Of a stretch of 19,886 nt of DNA, positions 1 through 6,069 are shown piece after piece. The position numbers and the translations under genes were made by a program. The stretch lies in contig JAEYVF010000106.1 in the NCBI GenBank assembly GCA_023432005.1, positions 1 through 19,886 on the forward strand, read 5' to 3'. Within the stretch, counting starts at the first letter, position 1; every line of letters begins with the position of its first letter. Source of the DNA: Actinomycetes bacterium. Lineage in GTDB: Bacteria > Actinomycetota > Actinomycetes > Actinomycetales > Microbacteriaceae. The notes beneath the pieces are model-generated. The model made no database searches and was not told where the DNA came from. It worked only from the letters and a program-made list of their open reading frames with translations.

Positions 1-80
1 CCCAGCCCCCGCCAGCCCCCGCCAACCCCGAGCCCCAGCCCCAGCCCCAGCCCAACCCAGCCAGCCCCAGCCAGCACGCC
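1..80. repeat. C-rich low-complexity repeat; G-quadruplex-capable on the minus strand
   Basis: This stretch is built from irregular copies of CCCCAG/CCCCCG units. Between 26 and 53 there are five C-runs (four of 4, one of 3) separated by 2-3 nt, so the minus strand carries G-runs with 2-nt CT loops and one 3-nt loop. That satisfies the usual G-quadruplex pattern. It begins directly after the P450 stop codon, so in the P450 transcript it would be a G-rich 3' untranslated segment. Its full extent is unknown because it reaches the window edge. Confidence 0.75.
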
Positions 81-82
81 CC

Positions 83-1327
83 CTAGACCTTCTCCACCAC
101 CAACGACGCATAAGCCGGAATCAGCACCCGACGCCCATACCGCCGCGACACCACGCGGTACCCCCGCCCGTCCCCGACGAGCAGCTCCAGCACCGCCGCG
201 AGCTCCGCCCGCGCGAGCGGCCCGCCGAGGCACAGGTGCCGCCCCGCACCGAACCACAGCTGGCGGTTGTGCGGCAGGTACGGCCGGTCCATGCGGAACG
301 CGCCCGCGACGTTGTTGGCGGTCCAGGTGAGCACCATGACGCGGTCGCCGGCGCGCAGCATCCGCCCCGCCACCTCCACGTCGGCGAGCACCGAGCGGCC
401 GATGAGCGGCGCCGGGCTCGTCACCCGCAGCGCCTCGCGCACGGTGTCGTCGCGGTGCTCGGGCTGCGCGAGCAGACGCGGTAGCTCGCCGGAGTCGTAG
501 AGGATCGCCGCCATCCGGGCCATCGCGGATGCCGCGGTCTCGGTGCCGGCGACCATGAGCAGTGTCGAGAGGCCCTTCGTCTCCTGCAGCGACAGCCCGA
601 GCTCTCGGCACCGGCCGATGACGGTGTCGGGAGCGGCATCCGGGAACACGGCGTCGATGTGGCCCGTGAGCTCCTCCACGATGCCGCGCGCGAGCGCGAT
701 CTTGTCGGGCGGCAGCTGGGTGTCGGCGGTCGTGCCGAGGGCGATGGATGCGAGGCGCTCGCCCGTGGCGAAGATGTCGCGGTAGGCGTCGTCGCCGCGA
801 GCGGGGTCGACGGGCAGCCCGAGGAGCTGCGTCACCATCCGCCCCACGAGGATGCGCGACAGGTCGGCGAGGTCGAGCGGTTCGCCCGCCTCGAACGCGG
901 CACGCGCCTCGCGCAGGCGCTCGCCCCACGCGTGCTCGACGAACGTCGCCGAGGTGCGCTCGGTGAAGAGCTCCTTGCTGCGCGTGCGCAGGTCGTGGTG
1001 GCCGGGGCCGTCGAAGAGCTCGTAGACCCAGTCGCCGAGGATCTGCGCCCACAGGTGGCCGACGCCGCCCTCCGACAGCAGCGTGAGGTGGGCGGGGTCG
1101 TTGAGCAGGTTGCGGGCGACCACCGGGTCGGAGGTGATCCACCCGAGCCCCGGCACCTTCATGATCGGCCGCGCGAACTGCCCGAGCCAGTTGAGCACCG
1201 GCAGCGCGGGTCGTGCGGCGCGCAGCAGGCGGTGCTCGTGGGCGGCGGCGCCGCGCCCGATCCCGTCGGCGAAGAGGCGGATGCGGCGCTCGCGCGGGGC
1301 GGCGTCCAATTCGGCGGCGACGGGCAC
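83..1327 (-). CDS. Cytochrome P450
   Basis: A complete 414-residue soluble bacterial P450, a heme-thiolate monooxygenase; the substrate cannot be read from the sequence. The I-helix oxygen-activation motif AGTETA is at residues 260-265, the K-helix ExxR is E298/R301 (REALR), and the heme loop FGAGRHLC is at 359-366 with Cys366 as the expected axial ligand. There is no N-terminal membrane anchor, so the protein is cytoplasmic. I place the start at a GTG (1325-1327) because a TAGGCT -10 box sits exactly 6 nt upstream, the spacing expected of a leaderless transcript. No ferredoxin or ferredoxin reductase gene lies beside it, so its electron donors must be encoded elsewhere. It is divergent from the lipoprotein gene, with only 47 nt between them. 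Confidence 0.96.
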   Translation of the reverse strand: MPVAAELDAAPRERRIRLFADGIGRGAAAHEHRLLRAARPALPVLNWLGQFARPIMKVPGLGWITSDPVVARNLLNDPAHLTLLSEGGVGHLWAQILGDWVYELFDGPGHHDLRTRSKELFTERTSATFVEHAWGERLREARAAFEAGEPLDLADLSRILVGRMVTQLLGLPVDPARGDDAYRDIFATGERLASIALGTTADTQLPPDKIALARGIVEELTGHIDAVFPDAAPDTVIGRCRELGLSLQETKGLSTLLMVAGTETAASAMARMAAILYDSGELPRLLAQPEHRDDTVREALRVTSPAPLIGRSVLADVEVAGRMLRAGDRVMVLTWTANNVAGAFRMDRPYLPHNRQLWFGAGRHLCLGGPLARAELAAVLELLVGDGRGYRVVSRRYGRRVLIPAYASLVVEKV

Positions 1328-1328
1328 G

Positions 1329-1346
1329 GCGTCAGCCTACTGACGC
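1329..1346. promoter_or_regulatory. Inverted repeat over the P450 -10 box (candidate operator)
   Basis: A perfect 7-bp inverted repeat GCGTCAG-CCTA-CTGACGC lies in the 47-nt divergent region. The minus-strand -10 box TAGGCT (1334-1339) falls inside it, and the P450 GTG follows 6 nt later. The position suits a repressor site, but no cognate regulator is identified. Confidence 0.45.
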
Positions 1347-1362
1347 GGTCGGTGCCGCTCGC

Positions 1363-1374
1363 TAACGTGTGCCC
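1363..1374 (+). promoter_or_regulatory. Leaderless -10 promoter of the lipoprotein gene
   Basis: TAACGT (1363-1368) is followed by exactly 6 nt and then the ATG at 1375. No Shine-Dalgarno sequence is present. The same geometry recurs at several other genes in the window. Confidence 0.55.
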
Positions 1375-2199
1375 ATGAACCGCTCGCGAGCATCGGCCGC
1401 AGCCGTCGCGACGGCCGCGCTGCTGCTCGTCGGCTGCGCCCCGGCCGCCCCCGCGCCGCCCGACGGCGTCACCGTCGCGATCGTGCAGCAGCGCTCCGAC
1501 GTCGCCGAGCGGATGGCCGAGGTGCGCGTCTACAACGGCTCCGCCGAGGCCTTCGCCTTCGAGGCGGTGCGCGTCGACGACACGCGCTTCGCGGCATCCG
1601 TCGAGATCGACGGGCCGGTGGCGCTCGACCCCGGCCGCACCGCCGACCTGCGCTTCGCCCTTCCCGAGGTCGCATGCGACGGGCACGAGGTGCGGCGGGC
1701 GGTCGCGTTCTCCGGCGCCGACGGTGCGGAACTCGTGGCCGACCTCACCGAGGCCGACGATTTCACCCTCGGCCTGCACGAGCGCGAGTGCCTCATGCGC
1801 GACATCGAGCGCACGGCGGCGCTCGCGTGGACGGGGTTCGAGCCATCGCCACCCGGTGAGCCCGCGCACGCCATGCTCACCGCGACGCCCACGGGCGAGG
1901 GCGACCCGGTCGAGCTCGCGGGCATCCGTTCGACGAACCTGCTGCGGTTCGCCCCGAAGCACGGGGAGCGCTGGCCGCTCGGCCTGCAGCTCGACGCCTC
2001 GTCGCCCGTCACCGGCGTCGAGGTGCCGCTCGTGCCGCAGCGCTGCGACCCCCACGTCGTGCAGGAGGACAAGCGCGGCACGATCTTCACGATCGAGGTC
2101 GAGGTGCCGCGCGAGGGGATCGTCGAGCTGCCGATGCCGTCCGAGTTGAAGGCCCGCGTGCTCACCTGGGTGGCCGAGTGGTGCGAGTTCGGCACGTGA
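1375..2199 (+). CDS. Secreted lipoprotein of unknown function
   Basis: A 274-residue protein with a classical lipoprotein signal peptide: basic MNRSR start, Ala/Leu-rich hydrophobic stretch, and lipobox LVGC with Cys21 as the lipidated residue. It is followed by an Ala/Pro linker, so the mature protein should be anchored on the outer face of the membrane. The mature part has four further cysteines (in VACDG, HEREC, PQRCD and EWCEF contexts) that could form two disulfides. I do not recognise a domain; the alternating polar/hydrophobic character suggests a beta-rich fold. An in-frame GTG two codons earlier (1369) is possible, but the -10 box 6 nt before the ATG supports 1375. It is divergent from the P450 and convergent with a MarR gene. 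Confidence 0.85.
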   Translation: MNRSRASAAAVATAALLLVGCAPAAPAPPDGVTVAIVQQRSDVAERMAEVRVYNGSAEAFAFEAVRVDDTRFAASVEIDGPVALDPGRTADLRFALPEVACDGHEVRRAVAFSGADGAELVADLTEADDFTLGLHERECLMRDIERTAALAWTGFEPSPPGEPAHAMLTATPTGEGDPVELAGIRSTNLLRFAPKHGERWPLGLQLDASSPVTGVEVPLVPQRCDPHVVQEDKRGTIFTIEVEVPREGIVELPMPSELKARVLTWVAEWCEFGT

Positions 2200-2243
2200 C
2201 CACCCAGGTGGTCGAGGAGCGCCGCGCGACGTGTCTCGAGACC
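2198..2243. repeat. Palindromic REP-like intergenic repeat
   Basis: From 2207 to 2243 the sequence runs from GGTGGTCGAG to CTCGAGACC and folds as an imperfect hairpin (GGT/ACC and TCGAG/CTCGA arms around a GCG-rich centre). It resembles the dispersed ggtggtcgag...tcgaaacc palindromes common between convergent genes in Microbacteriaceae, as I remember them. Its left end overlaps a second, tighter repeat GACCACC-CA-GGTGGTC (2198-2213) that starts inside the lipoprotein stop codon. The element lies between the convergent lipoprotein and MarR genes and could act as a bidirectional transcription end. Confidence 0.6.
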
Positions 2244-2257
2244 GCCGACCCGATGCC

Positions 2258-2749
2258 TCAGTCGAAGTCGAGGATGAGCTTGCGCAGCAGCCCCGCGAGC
2301 CGCTCCTGATCCGCGGGGGAGAGCGCGCCGAGCAGTTCGCGTTCGCGCTTCACGAGATCGACCATGGCGCTGTCGACGGCGGCGCGGCCCGCATCCGTCA
2401 TCGCGACGACCACGCCCCGCCCGTCGTGCGGATCGGTGCCGCGCTCCACGAAGCCGCGTTCGACGAGCCGGTCGATGCGGTTCGTCATGGTGCCGCTCGA
2501 GACGAGCGTCTGCTGCAGGAGCGCCTTGGGGCTCGACTGGAACGGCGCGCCCTCGCGGCGCAGCGCCGCGAGCACGTCGAACTCCCACGGCTCGAGGCCG
2601 GAGGTGGCGAACGCGTCGCGGCGGGCGCGGTCGAGGTGCTTCGCGAGCCGACCCACGCGCGAGAGCACCTGGAGGGGCGAGAAGTCGAGCTCGGGGTGCG
2701 CCTGCTGCCACGCGGCGACGATCCGGTCGACCTCGTCGTTCTCGGGCAT
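2258..2749 (-). CDS. MarR-family transcriptional regulator
   Basis: A 163-residue winged helix-turn-helix repressor. The DNA-binding domain covers roughly residues 55-120: helix-turn-helix LLQQTLVSSGTMTNRIDRL with the recognition helix near 84-97, and a wing with the family signature DPHDGRG at 106-112. The terminal helices form the dimer interface in this family. No cysteine is present in the protein, which argues against thiol-based oxidant sensing. The start is an ATG with CATAAT 6 nt upstream, a leaderless arrangement. It is divergent from the nucleoside hydrolase (52 nt between starts), which makes that gene and itself the first candidate targets. The ligand is unknown. Confidence 0.92.
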   Translation of the reverse strand: MPENDEVDRIVAAWQQAHPELDFSPLQVLSRVGRLAKHLDRARRDAFATSGLEPWEFDVLAALRREGAPFQSSPKALLQQTLVSSGTMTNRIDRLVERGFVERGTDPHDGRGVVVAMTDAGRAAVDSAMVDLVKRERELLGALSPADQERLAGLLRKLILDFD

Positions 2750-2789
2750 CTGCCCATTATGGCGATCCGGGCGGCCGCTCGGGCTGCGT

Positions 2790-2801
2790 CAGAATGTTCC
2801 G
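2790..2801 (+). promoter_or_regulatory. Leaderless -10 promoter of the nucleoside hydrolase
   Basis: CAGAAT (2790-2795) is followed by 6 nt and then the GTG at 2802. This decides the start in a frame that stays open far upstream. The opposing MarR -10 box CATAAT (2756-2761, minus) lies 28 bp away. Confidence 0.5.
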
Positions 2802-3788
2802 GTGCCGATTCCCGTGATCCTCGACGTCGACACCGGCGTCGACGACGCCCTCGCCCTGCTGTTCGCCGCCTCGCACCCCGGGCTCGACCTCCTGGCGGTG
2901 AGCTGCGTCGCCGGCAACGCGAGCCTGCCGCGCGTCGTCGACAACACGCTCCGCGTGCTGCACGCGGTCGGCGCCGGGCACGTGCCGGTGGTCGCGGGAG
3001 CGCACCGTCCGCTCATCGAGCCCGTGCGCGACGCGAGCCACGTCCACGGCGCCGACGGCCTCGGAGGCATCCCGCTGCCGCCCGCCGCGCGCGAGGCCGA
3101 GCCGGAGGGGGCCGTGGCGTTCCTGCGCCGTGCCATCCTCGAGCACCCCGAGCCCGTGACCCTCGTGACCCTCGCCCCGCAGACCAACATCGCCCTGCTG
3201 CTGCGCACGCATCCGGAGGTCACCGCAGGCATCGAGCGCATCGTCTTCATGGGCGGCTCCGCGGGCCCGGGCAACGCCACCGCCGTGGCCGAGTTCAACG
3301 TCTGGCACGACCCGGAGGCCGCGGCGATCCTGCTCGGCTCGGGCGTTCCGCTCTTCATGTACGGGCTCGACGTCTTCGAGCGCGTGTCGGTGCCCCAGCA
3401 CACGGCGATCGAGCTCGCGGCATCCGCCGACCCGGTCGCGTCGCTCGTCGGGCAGCTGCTCGACCACCGCATCCGCGACCTCGACGGCGGGGAGTCCGCG
3501 TATCTCGGCCACCTCGGCGACGCGGGGGCCGTGTGCAGCATCGTGGCCCCGGATGCGCTGCGCGTCGAGCGCCTGCCCGTGCGGATCGAGCTCGCGGGCT
3601 ACGGCCGCGGTCAGACGGTCGTCGACCGGCGCCGGTTGCCGGGCGAGGACCTCTTCCACGGTCTCGCCGACGGCTGGGCCGAGGTCGACGTGGCGCTCGA
3701 GATCGACGACGAGCGCGTCGCCGAGCTCTTCCTCGACACCGTCGTGCCCTCGCGGGCGGCGGATGCGGGGCGCGCGGCGGCACGCTGA
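2802..3788 (+). CDS. Nucleoside hydrolase (IU-NH family)
   Basis: A 328-residue cytoplasmic N-ribohydrolase that would cleave nucleosides to base and ribose in salvage. The N-terminal Ca2+-binding signature DVDTGVDD is present (D8, D10, D14, D15). It is followed by GNAS (39-41), HGADGLGG (82-89), an APQTNIA segment (125-131), FMGGS (149-153) and AEFNVWHDPEAA (163-174). Length fits the family. At the C-terminal active-site position, where family members usually have His-Asp, I read Gly239-Asp240 (LGDAGAV). The metal-binding Asp is kept but the catalytic His seems absent, so activity or substrate may be unusual. The GTG start is chosen from the -10 box 6 nt upstream and because the protein then begins right at its first beta strand. 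Base specificity cannot be predicted. Confidence 0.92.
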   Translation: MPIPVILDVDTGVDDALALLFAASHPGLDLLAVSCVAGNASLPRVVDNTLRVLHAVGAGHVPVVAGAHRPLIEPVRDASHVHGADGLGGIPLPPAAREAEPEGAVAFLRRAILEHPEPVTLVTLAPQTNIALLLRTHPEVTAGIERIVFMGGSAGPGNATAVAEFNVWHDPEAAAILLGSGVPLFMYGLDVFERVSVPQHTAIELAASADPVASLVGQLLDHRIRDLDGGESAYLGHLGDAGAVCSIVAPDALRVERLPVRIELAGYGRGQTVVDRRRLPGEDLFHGLADGWAEVDVALEIDDERVAELFLDTVVPSRAADAGRAAAR

Positions 3789-3826
3789 CCCGCGCTGGCA
3801 GAATGAGACCGCGCCGCGAGGCGCGA

Positions 3827-3898
3827 TCCGCTTTGGTGTAACGGCAGCACGACGGCCTTTGGAGCCGTGAGGTCCAGGTTCGAATCCTGGAGGCGGAG
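3827..3898 (+). tRNA. tRNA-Gln (TTG anticodon)
   Basis: A full 72-nt cloverleaf. The acceptor arm TCCGCTT pairs with AGGCGGA (one G-T), followed by discriminator G3898. The anticodon stem is ACGGC/GCCGT (3852-3856 with 3864-3868) around loop CTTTGGA, giving anticodon TTG at 3859-3861. The T arm is CCAGG-TTCGAAT-CCTGG. CCA is not encoded. A CAGAAT box at 3799-3804 may be the -10 element; no clear -35 is seen. It lies between the nucleoside hydrolase and the convergent arsR gene. Confidence 0.96.
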
Positions 3899-3904
3899 CG
3901 TGCG

Positions 3905-4255
3905 TCAGGCGGTGGCGAGCAGTCCCGCGACCGCGTCGAGCGAGCCCGGGACGAGGCGGTAGTACGACCAGGTGCCGCGCTTGCTGCGCGTGAGGAAGCC
4001 CGCCTCGACGAGCAGCCTCAGGTGGTGTGACACGGTCGGCTGGCTGAGGCCGACGGGCTCGGTGAGATCGCACACACACGCCTCCTGGTCGGCGGATGCC
4101 GCGACGATGGAGATGAGGCGCAGGCGCGTGGGGTCGGCGAGGGCCTTGAGCCGGTGGGCGAGGTCCGCCGCCTGCTCCGCCGGGATCGTGTCGCGCGTCA
4201 GCGGCGAGCAGCAGGCCGCGAGATCTCGGACAGGCAGCAGCTCGATGGTGGACAT
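3905..4255 (-). CDS. arsR: ArsR-family arsenite-responsive repressor
   Basis: A 116-residue ArsR/SmtB winged-helix repressor that should leave its operator when As(III) or Sb(III) binds. The helix-turn-helix is DLTEPVGLSQPTVSHHLRLLVEAGF, with the wing TRSKRGTWSYYRL. Candidate metalloid ligands are an adjacent Cys15-Cys16 pair (AACCSP) near the N-terminus plus Cys60/Cys62 (ACVCDL) just before the recognition region. An N-terminal Cys pair with a distant third Cys is the layout described for Corynebacterium ArsR and differs from the helix-5 CxC of E. coli ArsR. The frame stays open far upstream; the ATG at 4253-4255 is supported by a TAGGCT box 7 nt before it. It is divergent from the arsO-like gene across an operator-bearing gap of 87 nt. 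Confidence 0.95.
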   Translation of the reverse strand: MSTIELLPVRDLAACCSPLTRDTIPAEQAADLAHRLKALADPTRLRLISIVAASADQEACVCDLTEPVGLSQPTVSHHLRLLVEAGFLTRSKRGTWSYYRLVPGSLDAVAGLLATA

Positions 4256-4276
4256 GACGGCCAGCCTAGCCTTGAA

Positions 4277-4304
4277 TTGACATTCTTCGATGAAATGCCA
4301 TACT
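4277..4304 (+). promoter_or_regulatory. Promoter of the arsO-arsC-arsN1 operon
   Basis: TTGACA (4277-4282) and CATACT (4299-4304) are spaced by 16 bp, placing transcription start near 4311. The left arm of the inverted repeat fills the spacer and the right arm covers the start region, so repressor binding would block polymerase. Unlike most genes here, this one has a leader and a Shine-Dalgarno GGAAGG (4332-4337) before the ATG at 4343. The minus-strand arsR -10 box TAGGCT is at 4263-4268. Confidence 0.7.
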
Positions 4305-4319
4305 CGCTTCATCGAAGAA
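4283..4319. promoter_or_regulatory. ArsR operator: perfect 12-bp inverted repeat
   Basis: TTCTTCGATGAA (4283-4294) and TTCATCGAAGAA (4308-4319) are exact reverse complements separated by 13 bp. Each arm is itself a near-dyad of the form TTCWTCGAWGAA, so the region can be read as two operators 25 bp apart. The arms overlap the forward promoter and lie upstream of the arsR -10 box, which fits joint repression of both directions by ArsR. Confidence 0.75.
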
Positions 4320-4342
4320 CATCGATATCCCGGAAGGCGACC

Positions 4343-5656
4343 ATGACCCTCACCGATCTCGAGCTCCCCGTGCGCGCCGGCTCCCGATCGGACGGGCTGC
4401 CCGTCGCCATCATCGGCGCGGGACCGATCGGTCTCGCCGCGGCGGCTCGGCTGGCCGAGCGTGGCAGCGACTTCGTCGTCTTCGAGAAGGGCGACGCCGC
4501 GGCCTCGTCCATCGCCTCCTGGGGGCACACCCGCCTGTTCTCCCCGTGGTCGATGCTCGTCGACCCCGCCGCCGAGCGGATGCTGCGTGAGACCGGGTGG
4601 CAGGCGCCGCCCGCCGACGCGCTGCCGACGGGCGGCGAGCTCATCTCCGAGTACCTCGCACCGCTCGCCGCGCTCGACCGGATCGCACCGCACATCCGCT
4701 ACCGCACCGAGGTCGTCTCCGTGTCGCGCGAGGGCATGGACCGCACCCGATCCGCCGGGCGCGACGGCGTGCCCTTCGTGCTGCGCACCCGCCGCGACGG
4801 TGGGATCGCGGATGTCACGGCGCGCGCCGTCATCGACGCATCCGGCACCTATGAGACCCCGAATCCGCTCGCCTCCTCGGGCCTCGACCCGCTCGGCCTC
4901 GACGAGGTGCGCGACCTCGTCACCCACGCCCTCCCAGACGTGCTCGGACGCGACCGCTCCCGCTTCGCCGGGCGGCACGCACTCGTCGTCGGAGCCGGCC
5001 ACTCCGCCGCGAACACCCTGCTCGCCCTCGCCCGACTGGCTGAGGAGGAGCCGGGCACCCGCGTCACCTGGGCCATCCGCAACGCGAGCGCCGTGCGTGT
5101 CAGCTCGTCCGGAGACGACCGGTTGAGCGCGCGCGCGTCGCTCGGCGGCGCGGTCGACGCGCACGTGGAGAGCGGGCGGATCGCGAAGCTCGACCGCTTC
5201 GAGATCGTCTCGCTCTCCCGCGACGGCGAGCGCGTGCGCGTCACGGGTCGCCGCGGCGGCGCGTTCGAGACCGTCGACGCCGACGTGGTGGTGAACGCGA
5301 CCGGCTTCCGGCCCGACCTCGACATGCTGCGCGAGATCCGTCTCGACCTCGACGAGATCGTCGAGGCGCCGCGGGTGCTCGCTCCGATGATCGACCCGAA
5401 CCTGCACTCGTGCGGCACCGTCTCGCCGCACGGCGTGCGGGAGCTGCAGCACCCCGAGCAGGACTTCTTCATCGCCGGGATGAAGAGCTACGGACGCGCG
5501 CCGACGTTCCTGCTGGCCACCGGCTACGAGCAGGTGCGCTCGATCGTCTCCTGGCTCGCGGGCGATGTCGCGGCGGCCGCACGCGTCGAGCTCGTGCTGC
5601 CCGCGACCGGCGTCTGCAGCACCGACATCGCCCCCGGCGGGAGCTGCTGCTCGTGA
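4343..5656 (+). CDS. arsO: FAD/NAD(P)-binding flavoprotein of the ars operon (ArsO-like)
   Basis: A 437-residue two-dinucleotide-binding-domain flavoprotein. The FAD Rossmann motif GAGPIG is at residues 25-30 with the ribose-binding Glu near 48 (VVFEKG). A second Rossmann motif GAGHSA at 217-222 should bind NAD(P)H, and ATGFRPD at 320-325 is the motif typical of flavin-containing monooxygenases. The C-terminal tail ends in Cys425 and adjacent Cys435-Cys436, possible arsenite ligands or a redox pair. Flavoproteins of this type occur in actinobacterial ars operons (ArsO); oxidation of a trivalent arsenical is a plausible role, but the reaction is inferred. It is first in the operon; the ATG is chosen from the GGAAGG ribosome site, although the frame is open further upstream. 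Its stop overlaps arsC by 4 nt (GTGA). Confidence 0.85.
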   Translation: MTLTDLELPVRAGSRSDGLPVAIIGAGPIGLAAAARLAERGSDFVVFEKGDAAASSIASWGHTRLFSPWSMLVDPAAERMLRETGWQAPPADALPTGGELISEYLAPLAALDRIAPHIRYRTEVVSVSREGMDRTRSAGRDGVPFVLRTRRDGGIADVTARAVIDASGTYETPNPLASSGLDPLGLDEVRDLVTHALPDVLGRDRSRFAGRHALVVGAGHSAANTLLALARLAEEEPGTRVTWAIRNASAVRVSSSGDDRLSARASLGGAVDAHVESGRIAKLDRFEIVSLSRDGERVRVTGRRGGAFETVDADVVVNATGFRPDLDMLREIRLDLDEIVEAPRVLAPMIDPNLHSCGTVSPHGVRELQHPEQDFFIAGMKSYGRAPTFLLATGYEQVRSIVSWLAGDVAAAARVELVLPATGVCSTDIAPGGSCCS

Positions 5657-6069
5657 GCACGAAACCCACCGTCCTCTTCGTCTGCGTCCACAACGCGGGG
5701 CGGTCCCAGATGGCCGCCGGCTACCTGCAGGCCCTCGCGGGCGACCGGGTCGAGGTGCTCTCGGCGGGATCCGAGCCGAAGCACGCGATCAACCCGGTCG
5801 CGGTGCAGGCCATGGCGGAGGAGGGCATCGACATCGCCGGCAATGCGCCGAAGGTGCTCACCGTCGACGCGGTGAAGGCGTCGGATGTCGTCATCACGAT
5901 GGGGTGCGGCGACACGTGCCCCGTCTTCCCGGGGAAGCGCTACGAGGACTGGGAGCTCGACGACCCCGCGGGGCAGGGCATCGACACGGTGCGCCCCATC
6001 CGCGACGAGATCCGACGTCGCGTCGAGCATCTGATCTCGCAGCTCGACGTGCCCGGGGCCGCTCGGTGA
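5653..6069 (+). CDS. arsC: Arsenate reductase (low-molecular-weight phosphatase fold)
   Basis: A 138-residue enzyme that reduces As(V) to As(III). The P-loop CVHNAGR (Cys11 nucleophile to Arg17) matches the CX5R signature, and ELDDP (101-105) supplies the general acid Asp. The MGCGDTCP motif carries Cys85 and Cys89. This motif is typical of actinobacterial ArsC proteins, several of which use mycothiol/mycoredoxin; whether this one uses mycothiol or thioredoxin cannot be decided here. GTG start at 5653 overlapping the arsO stop (GTGA), with an equal GTGA overlap into the next gene, indicates translational coupling. The product As(III) is normally exported by ArsB or Acr3, but no such gene is seen in the window. 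Confidence 0.95.
   Translation: MSTKPTVLFVCVHNAGRSQMAAGYLQALAGDRVEVLSAGSEPKHAINPVAVQAMAEEGIDIAGNAPKVLTVDAVKASDVVITMGCGDTCPVFPGKRYEDWELDDPAGQGIDTVRPIRDEIRRRVEHLISQLDVPGAAR

Noticed and set aside
1..80. CRISPR array or tandem-repeat locus at the left edge
   Set aside because: Units are 5-7 nt and irregular, with no spacers; it is simple C-rich low-complexity DNA.
659..1378. Long plus-strand open frame antisense to the P450
   Set aside because: It is a compositional shadow: no known motif, Arg/Gly/Ala-rich translation, and the P450 motifs on the other strand are unambiguous.
2364..2801. N-terminal extension of the nucleoside hydrolase frame
   Set aside because: This part is antisense to the MarR gene; the Ca2+-binding strand begins right after the GTG at 2802.
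2757..4079. 440-residue minus-strand frame across the nucleoside hydrolase and tRNA
   Set aside because: It crosses the tRNA gene and lacks any family motif; the plus-strand hydrolase explains the region.
4256..5452. N-terminal extension of about 400 residues on ArsR
   Set aside because: It is antisense to the ArsO-like flavoprotein and runs through the operator. The extra part has no motif, and the internal ATG at 4255 has a promoter and gives the normal ArsR length.
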